NCBI GenBank assembly: GCA_910589595.1
Contig: CAJUTM010000034.1
Location: 1-21,426, forward strand
DNA from: an uncultured Eubacterium sp.
GTDB taxonomy: Bacteria; Bacillota; Clostridia; Lachnospirales; Lachnospiraceae
Reading direction: 5' to 3'
Length of the DNA stretch: 21,426 nt
Positions 8,770 to 14,834 of this stretch are shown here, in pieces (position 1 is the first letter of the stretch; each line of letters begins with the position of its first letter). A program made the translations under genes and the position numbers. Under the pieces are notes generated by a model that ran no database searches, was not told the origin of the DNA, and saw nothing but the letters and a program-made list of their open reading frames with translations.

Positions 8770-8798
8770 CACTATTTGTGCCGAAGCGCCACAAATAG
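8736..8798 (+). CDS. Candidate 20-residue leader peptide or small protein
   Basis: GTG 8736, four bases after GGAGG within AAAGGAGGT (8724-8732), opens a 20-codon frame ending in TAG 8796-8798. The predicted peptide has a hydrophobic middle, LLFTPLFVP, and a basic end, KRHK. It spans hairpins 1 and 2 exactly, and its stop lies in the 3' arm of hairpin 2. The strong Shine-Dalgarno is otherwise unexplained, because no long frame follows it. It has no Cys and does not resemble AgrD. It could be a translated leader controlling the downstream gene, a small peptide linked to the adjacent AgrC-like kinase, or chance. No homologue is known to me. Confidence 0.35.
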   Translation: MNNKLDSLLFTPLFVPKRHK

Positions 8799-8799
8799 T
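8771..8799 (+). other. Hairpin 2: 10-bp perfect stem, 9-base loop
   Basis: ACTATTTGTG (8771-8780) is exactly complementary to CACAAATAGT (8790-8799), with loop CCGAAGCGC. It follows hairpin 1 after one base and is not followed by a T-run. The candidate small ORF terminates inside its 3' arm. Confidence 0.75.
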
Positions 8800-8805
8800 A
8801 TTGAT

Positions 8806-8845
8806 GTACAGAGCAAAAAACAGCTACGCTGTTTTTTGCTCGTAC
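8806..8845 (+). other. Hairpin 3: 14-bp perfect stem extended by GTAC, terminator-like
   Basis: GAGCAAAAAACAGC (8811-8824) is exactly complementary to 8828-8841 around a three-base TAC loop. The flanking GTAC at 8806-8809 and 8842-8845 can add four pairs past a bulged A. The A6/T6 tracts lie within the stem, so the inner CAGC-TAC-GCTG with following T6 resembles a small bidirectional terminator. It sits 33 bases before the start codon of the 143-residue protein gene, where an attenuator would be placed. Confidence 0.7.
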
Positions 8846-8847
8846 TT

Positions 8848-8872
8848 CCTCCGCTGCGCTTCGGAATGGAGG
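8848..8872 (+). promoter_or_regulatory. Possible Shine-Dalgarno-masking helix before the 143-residue protein gene
   Basis: CCTCC (8848-8852) is exactly complementary to GGAGG (8868-8872), the ribosome binding site of the gene starting at 8878. An alternative short helix TTCC (8846-8849) with GGAA (8863-8866) would compete with it and leave GGAGG free. Five pairs over a 15-base loop is weak alone, so this is suggestive only. Confidence 0.4.
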
Positions 8873-8877
8873 GTATT

Positions 8878-9309
8878 ATGCATACAAAGACAATGGAAGG
8901 TTTAATTGGTGCGGGAACAAATATTAATCACGTAAATACGCCGCTGCGGGTTTATAAGGAGGCCGAGCGCAGGGGGGATACCGGTACGATGGAGCGTGCG
9001 ATGGGCTATGTCAGCGAATTTTCAAAAAAGGCAGGGGAGTATCAGGAAGTAGCGGACGACGGCCTGCGAGAAGACGCGAAAGAAGCAAAAGAAAAAGAGA
9101 AACTGGAGCGTGAAAAAGCAATTGAAAAGCGCAGAGATGAACGTCAGGAAGCAGAAGAGAAGATGGAAGAAAGGAAAGAGGCAAATGTGGATACGGTAGA
9201 AATCAGCGACGAGGGGAAACGATTGCTGGCAGAGGTCGGAATTCCCGACGCGGCAATGGGAACAGAGACAGAAAAGCCGGATACAGGAAATATTTCTGTT
9301 TCGGTGTGA
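8878..9309 (+). CDS. Unrecognised highly charged protein with predicted coiled coil
   Basis: I do not recognise this 143-residue protein. ATG 8878 has GGAGGG at 8868-8873. In-frame ATG 8866 and TTG 8776 would extend it back into the hairpin region and lack a comparable site. The N-terminal third (GLIGAGTNINHVNTPLRVYKEAERRGDTGTMERAMGYV, about residues 8-45, split here only by reading) is the least charged part and may be a small folded helical domain. Residues about 55-105 are almost all Glu, Lys, Arg and Ala, likely one long helix or coiled coil. The tail carries VDTVEISDEGKRLL and an acidic, Thr-rich end. There is no signal peptide and no membrane segment, so it is probably cytoplasmic. It lies downstream of the two-component genes on the same strand and converges with the LacI-type gene. 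Confidence 0.7.
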   Translation: MHTKTMEGLIGAGTNINHVNTPLRVYKEAERRGDTGTMERAMGYVSEFSKKAGEYQEVADDGLREDAKEAKEKEKLEREKAIEKRRDERQEAEEKMEERKEANVDTVEISDEGKRLLAEVGIPDAAMGTETEKPDTGNISVSV

Positions 9310-9319
9310 GGAATGGCGG

Positions 9320-9375
9320 TTAGCCTGAAAGATGGTAAGTCGAACGGCAGGTTCGCCTTGCCATCTTCAGGCTAA
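9320..9375. terminator. Long hairpin between convergent genes (shared terminator candidate)
   Basis: TTAGCCTGAA (9320-9329) pairs with 9366-9375, then after a bulged A GATGG (9331-9335) pairs with 9361-9365, then TAAG with CTTG by three pairs and a wobble, and finally CGAAC (9341-9345) with GTTCG (9351-9355) around a five-base loop. It starts 10 bases after the charged-protein stop and contains the LacI-type gene's TAG stop (9372-9374, minus strand). Neither side has a strong T-run, so intrinsic termination efficiency is uncertain. Confidence 0.5.
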
Positions 9376-10397
9376 TCTGTTGTATTTCTCCGCAACAGAA
9401 TAGGCGTTACGTTTTTGTGAACCAATTCTGTCTGTGGTTTTGGACGGCGTTTTTTTCTTTCGTTCATCAGACCGACCAGAAGTTCCACCGCCTCATATGC
9501 GATTTTGTCAATCTGCTGTCCTACCGTGCTGATGGGAATGACGGCTTCTTCCGCAATAGGCGAATCATCAAAGCCGACAATCCGGTATTCGTCCGGCAGG
9601 CAGCCATATTCACGGAAGATGATATTGAGCATAATATTGGCATGTGTATCATTTGCCATAAACAGTCCTTTTTTTCTGTTTTTATATTTATCTCTGATAT
9701 ATTGGAAAATCTGCTGCATTTGTCCGACTGTTTCGTGATAGGAATTTCCAAGGTCTCTTAATATCAATTCATGGTTTATGTTCTGCTCCTTACAAATATC
9801 CTGAAATCCGAGGATACGTCCGTAGGAGGGGATTTCTTCCGGCACTGGCGAGTTAATGTGAAGCAAAATATCGCAGCCGTTTTTGGCGAGCAGGCTGGTG
9901 GCCTGTACTGCGCCCATATAATTATCTGTATTTACACTGTTTACATACTCGTTCTCCCTCTCTATTGTCACGATGGGAATCTGATAGGAAGCAAGTTCCT
10001 GCGAGGGGATGGTATGGCTTAAAATAATCATGCCTTCTATTTTATAGGCGAGCAGTTCCTGAATATATTTCCGCTCTGTCTCCTCGTGGTCAGTACCGAC
10101 AAAGACAAGAAACTTGTAACCAAACGTTTCATAGGTGTTCAAAATGCGGTTTAACACTTCGGCATAATAGTGTAAATAGAGATTGGGAATAATAATGCCG
10201 ATAAATTCGCTCCTGCCGTTTGCCAGCACTTTTGCCAGTTTATTTTCCTGATAATCCAAATCGACAAGCGCCTGCGCGATAATTTCCTGATTCTTAATGG
10301 TTAGGGAATCAGGATTATTAAAATATCTCGATATTGTTGTTTTAGAAAAGTTAGTATATTTTGCAATATCATCAAAGGTTACTTTCTTTTTGCTCAT
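9372..10397 (-). CDS. LacI/GalR-family transcriptional repressor of the fructan operon
   Basis: I choose ATG at 10397 on the minus strand (MSKKKVTFDDIAKYTN...), because GGGAGG precedes it at good spacing and the family helix-turn-helix begins at once; an upstream in-frame start at 10472 would add 25 unlikely residues covering the promoter. The protein has 341 residues. Residues 1-55 are the LacI DNA-binding domain (FDDIAKYTNFSKTTISRYFN, hinge ALVDLDYQENKLAKVLANG). The rest is the sugar-binding sensor domain (GIIIPNLYLHYY; IVGFDDSPIAEE). It is divergent from the ABC/GH32/fructokinase operon and flanked by palindromic operator candidates, so it most likely represses that operon and itself, with a fructose-containing sugar or fructose phosphate as inducer. 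ScrR is the functional comparison; orthology is not shown. Confidence 0.93.
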   Translation of the reverse strand: MSKKKVTFDDIAKYTNFSKTTISRYFNNPDSLTIKNQEIIAQALVDLDYQENKLAKVLANGRSEFIGIIIPNLYLHYYAEVLNRILNTYETFGYKFLVFVGTDHEETERKYIQELLAYKIEGMIILSHTIPSQELASYQIPIVTIERENEYVNSVNTDNYMGAVQATSLLAKNGCDILLHINSPVPEEIPSYGRILGFQDICKEQNINHELILRDLGNSYHETVGQMQQIFQYIRDKYKNRKKGLFMANDTHANIMLNIIFREYGCLPDEYRIVGFDDSPIAEEAVIPISTVGQQIDKIAYEAVELLVGLMNERKKRRPKPQTELVHKNVTPILLRRNTTD

Positions 10398-10440
10398 TAT
10401 TGCGACCTCCCTGTGTACTATGCAGACAAACGTTATATTT

Positions 10441-10469
10441 AGTATAGCAGTGTTCCGCAACGAAATCAA
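10441..10469 (-). promoter_or_regulatory. Promoter of the LacI-type gene
   Basis: On the minus strand TTGATT (10469-10464) is followed after 17 bases by TATACT (10446-10441), five of six matches to the -10 consensus. The predicted start is near 10434, giving a leader of about 37 bases. Operator block 1 begins 8 bases upstream of the -35, so autoregulation is plausible. Confidence 0.65.
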
Positions 10470-10476
10470 CAAGAAA

Positions 10477-10500
10477 ATAACCGGTTAAGTAACCGATAAC
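10477..10500. promoter_or_regulatory. Operator block 1: two adjacent 12-bp near-palindromes
   Basis: ATAACCGGTTAA (10477-10488) and GTAACCGATAAC (10489-10500) lie edge to edge. The first has a perfect TAACCGGTTA core centred on CG, as LacI-family operators usually are; the second is degenerate in its right half. The block sits between the divergent promoters, upstream of both -35 boxes. Confidence 0.65.
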
Positions 10501-10517
10501 TTTTTTGGAAAAATGTA

Positions 10518-10546
10518 TTGACACAACGGAATTGCCGTGTTAAGAT
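10518..10546 (+). promoter_or_regulatory. Promoter of the fructan operon
   Basis: A perfect TTGACA (10518-10523) is followed after 17 bases by TAAGAT (10541-10546). The predicted start is near 10553, giving a leader of about 105 bases that begins with operator block 2. The spacer contains an imperfect inverted repeat, ACGGAATTGCCGT. Confidence 0.75.
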
Positions 10547-10557
10547 ATAGCCATAAA

Positions 10558-10593
10558 GTAACCGGTTACTTAACTAGTTACATAACTGGTTAC
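10558..10593. promoter_or_regulatory. Operator block 2: three adjacent 12-bp near-palindromes
   Basis: GTAACCGGTTAC, TTAACTAGTTAC and ATAACTGGTTAC follow one another with no gap and share TAAC-NN-GTTA. The first is a perfect palindrome extending to 16 bases (10556-10571). The block begins about five bases after the predicted transcription start, so bound repressor would block initiation or early elongation. A separate palindrome, GTGTATACAC, lies just downstream at 10598-10607; its role is unknown. Confidence 0.75.
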
Positions 10594-10657
10594 AAACGTG
10601 TATACACATAGTACGACAATCTTACAAAAATAATTTTCTGGGAAAGGAGCGAAAAGA

Positions 10658-11980
10658 ATGAGAAGATTATGGGGACTCATACTGATTACTGCTTTGCTTG
10701 TTGGAACTCTGACCGGCTGTCAGGGGAGCAAACCGTCTCCGGACGATATTGCCGGATATGATGAGGGAGAACAGTATCTTTCCATCTGGGTACACTCCAT
10801 TGAGGATACGGATGAGGGCAGGTGTTATCGGGAGTCCGTGGAGGCTTTTAATGAGAAGTATGATGGCAGATATTATGCAGACATTGAGTTTATTCCAAGA
10901 AATGACAGCGGCGGCGGTTACTCCGATAAAGTGAATGCCTCTGTGATGTCGGGAAATTTACCGGATGTATTGACGGTTGATGGGCCCAATATTGCCGCAT
11001 ATGCAGCGAATGGGATTATTCAGCCGCTGGCAGAACTGACGCGGGAAGAGCGGGAAGTTTATCTGCAGTCCATTATTGAACAGGGAACGTACAACGATAA
11101 ATTATATGCTCTTGGTGCCATGGAATCCAGCGTGGGGTTATATTACAACAAAGCAATTTTAAAAGAGGCCGGCGTTGAGGTGCCGGACGCGGCTCATCCA
11201 TGGACGCGTACGCAATTTCTCGATGTATTGGAAAAAGTAAAGCCGGTCGTGGAAAAAGAGGGCGGATATGCACTGGATATGACATTCCCCGTAGGCGAGG
11301 CAACCATTTACTATTATGCGCCATTCTTTTGGGCTAATGGTGGAAACATGGTAGATGAAGCGGGGCTGAATGTGGACGGTGTGTTCAATTCATCTGAAAA
11401 TGTGGAGACAATTAATTATTTTAAAACTCTGTTAAATCATGGTTTTATGTCAAAAGTTCCGATTGATAAACTGTTTGAGAGCGGACGTGCGGCATTCAAA
11501 TTTGACGGGGCATGGGAAGTTAATACCATTTATAACAGTTATCCAGACATTGATTTGGGGGTCGCTCCCTATGTTGTCGGTGATGACTGGAAAGGGGAGC
11601 GGTATACCCCGACCGGCTCATGGGCCTATGCGGCGTCTTCCAAGACAAAAAACATAGAAGGAGCTACGGAACTGGTAAAGTGGATGAGCGGTGTGGAAAG
11701 CGGGATACTGCTTTGGGAAAAATCAAAGAGTTTTCCATCAACGTATCAGGCCTTTGAATCCAGCGATGAATTTCAGACGGACGAGAATTATCGGGCCTTA
11801 TATAACCAGCTTAGCAACTATGGACATCCGAGGCCGAAAACACCTGTCTATCCGCAGGTGAGCACTTCTTTCCAGCAGGTATTGGAAAACTGTGTGCTCA
11901 GTGGGGCAGAACCACAGACAGAACTGGATAAATCAATAGAAAGGATTAACGCAAAGCTAAAGCGTTATACGGTGAAGTGA
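10658..11980 (+). CDS. ABC transporter solute-binding lipoprotein (fructo-oligosaccharide type, inferred)
   Basis: The 440-residue protein has an N-terminal lipoprotein signal: RR at positions 2-3, a hydrophobic stretch, and lipobox LTGC with Cys21 as lipidation site. It would be anchored outside the membrane. The mature part is the type used by carbohydrate (CUT1) ABC importers (VSGNLPDVL-like SGNLPDVLTVDGPNIAAYAANG, ALGAMESSVGLYYNKAIL, FKFDGAWE, GSWAYAASSKTKN). AAAGGAG lies 8 bases before ATG 10658. It is the first gene of the operon repressed by the divergent LacI-type protein, and the downstream GH32 and fructokinase genes point to a beta-fructoside ligand such as kestose, nystose or sucrose. 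Ligand identity is inferred from neighbours, not from binding residues. Confidence 0.93.
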   Translation: MRRLWGLILITALLVGTLTGCQGSKPSPDDIAGYDEGEQYLSIWVHSIEDTDEGRCYRESVEAFNEKYDGRYYADIEFIPRNDSGGGYSDKVNASVMSGNLPDVLTVDGPNIAAYAANGIIQPLAELTREEREVYLQSIIEQGTYNDKLYALGAMESSVGLYYNKAILKEAGVEVPDAAHPWTRTQFLDVLEKVKPVVEKEGGYALDMTFPVGEATIYYYAPFFWANGGNMVDEAGLNVDGVFNSSENVETINYFKTLLNHGFMSKVPIDKLFESGRAAFKFDGAWEVNTIYNSYPDIDLGVAPYVVGDDWKGERYTPTGSWAYAASSKTKNIEGATELVKWMSGVESGILLWEKSKSFPSTYQAFESSDEFQTDENYRALYNQLSNYGHPRPKTPVYPQVSTSFQQVLENCVLSGAEPQTELDKSIERINAKLKRYTVK

Positions 11981-11982
11981 AG

Positions 11983-12882
11983 ATGAAGAAAAAATCAGAA
12001 TCTCTTTTGGGTATGGCATTTTTCGGGCCGGCGTTAGTATTACTGACAATCTTTCTGTTCCTGCCCATGATACTAACCCTGATATTCAGTTTTACCGATT
12101 TCTTTGCCCTGAATCCAAGTCTGACACACTTTGTCGGACTGGATAACTTTCTCCAGATTTTCAAGGACGAGGATTTTAGAAAAGCGTTTATCAACACAGT
12201 ATGTTTTGTCATCATTATAGTACCTTTACAGGGACTTGGTTCACTGGGACTGGCGCTGTTGATAAATAAGGTTACGCATTGCAAAAAGTATTTCAAAGTG
12301 GCATTTTTTCTGCCGGTAGTTATGTCTTTGGCGGTAGTTTCTACCCTCTGGGTACAAATTTACAGCCCGGAAGGAATACTGAATTCTATTTTAGGGAATT
12401 TTGGCATATCGGCGCAGCCGTTTATTAACAGTGCGTCACAGGCGCTTCCATCTATCGCCATAATGAGTGCATGGCAGGGAGTAGGATATCAAATGATTAT
12501 TTTTTTGGGAGGTTTGCAGGCAATTAATCCGGCGCTTTATGAGGCGGCAGATATGGACCATGCGACGGGGTGGCAGAAATTTAAAGATATTACGCTGCCA
12601 CAGTTAAAACCACTTTGCATTTTCGTCTTTATAACGATTACGATTGGTGCGTTCCGCATGCTTGTGCAGCCGATGGTAATGACCGGCGGCGGGCCGTCCC
12701 ATTCCACGTATACGATGGTATATGATATTTATGAAACTGGAACGGTAAATTGGGAAATCGGACTGGCATCTACGATGGCGATTGTATTTGCAATCTTTGT
12801 TATGGTTCTTACCGTGATACAGACGATTGCAACAAGAGATAAGGAGGGAAGCCATGTTGACAAAAAAGCAAAAAAGAAATAA
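11983..12882 (+). CDS. ABC sugar permease subunit 1 (MalF/UgpA type)
   Basis: The 299-residue integral membrane protein has six expected membrane segments and the cytoplasmic EAA loop EAADMDHATGWQKFKDITLPQL, where the ATPase docks. It carries the usual ProGly-rich segment MTGGGPSHSTYTMVYDIYE. I choose ATG 11983 with a weak GGTGA site; a GTG at 11977 overlapping the upstream stop is in frame two codons earlier and equally possible. Either start couples translation to the binding-protein gene. It pairs with the next gene to form the channel of the importer. Confidence 0.93.
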   Translation: MKKKSESLLGMAFFGPALVLLTIFLFLPMILTLIFSFTDFFALNPSLTHFVGLDNFLQIFKDEDFRKAFINTVCFVIIIVPLQGLGSLGLALLINKVTHCKKYFKVAFFLPVVMSLAVVSTLWVQIYSPEGILNSILGNFGISAQPFINSASQALPSIAIMSAWQGVGYQMIIFLGGLQAINPALYEAADMDHATGWQKFKDITLPQLKPLCIFVFITITIGAFRMLVQPMVMTGGGPSHSTYTMVYDIYETGTVNWEIGLASTMAIVFAIFVMVLTVIQTIATRDKEGSHVDKKAKKK

Positions 12883-13705
12883 TTGGATTTTAGTTGTAAT
12901 TTTGATTATTGCGTCGTTGTTCTTTCTGTTTCCGGTTATTTGGATGTTAGCTAATTCTTTTAAGCCGGACGCAGCTATAACAAGCGATATGAATTCATTA
13001 TCTGCCTTTGTGCCGCCTGCCATCAATGGAAGTTTCTTTGATAATTATATTGCCGTTCTGACTAACACATCTTTTATCCGATACATGGTAAATACATTGT
13101 TTTATGCGGCGTTGTTAATCGTACTTGGCGTTATTGTAAACGGGCTGGCAGGTTATGCACTGGCAAAAATTAAATTTCCATTTCGGGAACGCTGGCTGCT
13201 GATTATTATGTTACTGATGATTGTGCCGATGGAAACGATTATCACCATTCACTTTTTATTTATCGCTAAATTGGGACTGTTAAATACGGTAATCGGTTAC
13301 ATTCTGCCGATGATTGTCAATCCGTTTAACATCTTTTTATTCCGGCAGGTGTTTGTCAGTCTTCCGGATGATGTGTACGAGGCGGCGCAGCTTGACCATT
13401 GCCGCCCCATCAAATACTTTTTTACGATGGTGCTGCCGATGTCAAAGAGCGTTGTCGCTACGGTCAGTGTCTTTACGTTCCTTAATGTGTGGAATGATTA
13501 TCTGTGGCCGTCGCTCGTATTTACATCCGGTGATTTATTGACGGCGCAGATTGGTTTAAATGCCATTACATCGAATGACAATACGACGATGGGGCAGACG
13601 TTAGCGGTTATTACAATGGTTACGATACCGGTTATCATCATTTATTCTCTGTTTTCAAAGCAGATTGTAGAAGGTGTCGTGTCAACTGGTTCAAAGGAGG
13701 GTTAA
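12854..13705 (+). CDS. ABC sugar permease subunit 2 (MalG/UgpE type)
   Basis: The 283-residue membrane protein starts at ATG 12854 with AAGGAGG at 12841-12847; the start lies 29 bases inside the end of the first permease gene, so the two are coupled. It has six hydrophobic segments, the first at residues about 10-30. The EAA loop, YEAAQLDHCRPIKYFFTMVLPMSK, includes a Cys-Arg pair where Gly-Ala is usual. The C-terminal SKQIVEGVVSTGSKEG ending is typical of MalG-like subunits. Confidence 0.93.
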   Translation: MLTKKQKRNNWILVVILIIASLFFLFPVIWMLANSFKPDAAITSDMNSLSAFVPPAINGSFFDNYIAVLTNTSFIRYMVNTLFYAALLIVLGVIVNGLAGYALAKIKFPFRERWLLIIMLLMIVPMETIITIHFLFIAKLGLLNTVIGYILPMIVNPFNIFLFRQVFVSLPDDVYEAAQLDHCRPIKYFFTMVLPMSKSVVATVSVFTFLNVWNDYLWPSLVFTSGDLLTAQIGLNAITSNDNTTMGQTLAVITMVTIPVIIIYSLFSKQIVEGVVSTGSKEG

Positions 13706-13709
13706 TGCT

Positions 13710-14807
13710 ATGAGTTTTATTGAATTAAAGAATGTTTGTAAGAAATATGATAAAACAGATAAAAATGCGGTGACAGATTTTAATTTGTCAATCGGGGAAA
13801 AAGAGTTTGTTGCATTTGTAGGGCCGTCCGGATGTGGCAAATCTACGACTTTGCGAATGATTGCCGGATTTGAGGAAATCAGCAGCGGCGAGCTCTATAT
13901 CGGCGGCAGGAAGATGAACGAGGTTGCGCCGATGGACAGGGGAATTTCCATGGTATTTCAGAATTATGCCCTGTATCCCCATATGACAGTGGAGAAAAAT
14001 ATTTCCTACGGTTTGAAAAATATGAAAGTGCCGGCGGCAGAAATTAAAAAGAAAGTCGACTGGGCTGTAAAAATTCTCGGGCTGGAAGAATACCGTTACC
14101 GGAAGCCGAAGAACCTGTCCGGCGGCCAAAGACAGAGAGTGGCTCTGGGACGTGCGATTGTTAAGAATAAAAAAGTATTTTTAATGGATGAGCCGTTGTC
14201 TAATCTGGATGCCAAGCTGCGTGTCAGCATGCGCAATGAGATAAGCAAGCTTCATCGGGAATTGGGCAGTACAACGATTTATGTCACTCACGACCAAGTG
14301 GAGGCAATGACTATGGCTGACCGCATTGTAATTATGAAAGACGGTGTGATTCAGCAGACCGGCGCGCCGATGGAACTTTATGAACATCCGGCAAATAAAT
14401 TCGTGGCCGGCTTTATCGGTTCCCCGCAGATGAATTTTTATCGAATCAATTTAAATGGAAATGTTCTTCAATTTGAAGATGGCTGCAAGCTGGAGCTGCC
14501 GGACACAATCGCTGAAAAACTTGCCGCTCATAAAAACGGTCTGATTATGGGTATCCGCGGAGAAGATATCAAGTTTGACGCCCCGAATCTTGATTTGTAT
14601 GCGGCAACGAAACAGAAAGCGGTTATTGACAATACGGAAATCATGGGAAATGAAAATAATCTGTATTTTGAATTTGGAGGTATTACGTCTGTAGCCCGAG
14701 TATCTAAATACGAGGTAAGTAAAATCGGTGACACGGTAGAGTTTGTAATGATGCCTCACAAGATGCATTTCTTTGATTTGGAAACAGAAAAGGCAATTGT
14801 ATTATAG
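13710..14807 (+). CDS. msmK: ABC sugar importer ATPase (MsmK/UgpC family)
   Basis: The 365-residue ATPase is standard length for the family. The start at ATG 13710 follows AAAGGAGGG at good spacing; the frame is open further back, but that part overlaps the permease gene. Walker A GPSGCGKST at residues 38-46, Q-loop MVFQNYALYPHM, signature LSGGQRQR from about 136, Walker B VFLMDEP and H-loop VTHDQ are all intact. The C-terminal ~130 residues form the MalK-type TOBE/regulatory domain. Many Clostridia power several sugar importers with one shared unlinked MsmK; here a dedicated ATPase is encoded in the operon. Confidence 0.93.
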   Translation: MSFIELKNVCKKYDKTDKNAVTDFNLSIGEKEFVAFVGPSGCGKSTTLRMIAGFEEISSGELYIGGRKMNEVAPMDRGISMVFQNYALYPHMTVEKNISYGLKNMKVPAAEIKKKVDWAVKILGLEEYRYRKPKNLSGGQRQRVALGRAIVKNKKVFLMDEPLSNLDAKLRVSMRNEISKLHRELGSTTIYVTHDQVEAMTMADRIVIMKDGVIQQTGAPMELYEHPANKFVAGFIGSPQMNFYRINLNGNVLQFEDGCKLELPDTIAEKLAAHKNGLIMGIRGEDIKFDAPNLDLYAATKQKAVIDNTEIMGNENNLYFEFGGITSVARVSKYEVSKIGDTVEFVMMPHKMHFFDLETEKAIVL

Positions 14808-14834
14808 ATTGAGATTAAAAACAGGAGGTTTGCC

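Noticed and set aside
8736..8798. Small ORF as an AgrD-type cyclic peptide precursor
   Set aside because: It has no Cys/Ser thiolactone site in an AgrD context, no acidic C-terminal tail and no agrB neighbour.
8734..8845. Hairpins as insertion-sequence ends or a miniature inverted-repeat element
   Set aside because: No target-site duplication or transposase is visible, and the stems are separate hairpins rather than the two ends of one element; a genome search could reopen this.
10398..10472. Upstream 25-residue extension of the LacI-type repressor
   Set aside because: It would translate the promoter region, has no Shine-Dalgarno, and the helix-turn-helix family start matches ATG 10397.
10598..10607. 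Palindrome GTGTATACAC in the fructan operon leader
   Set aside because: It is short, unlike the 12-bp operator family and not repeated elsewhere in the promoter region, so no function is claimed.
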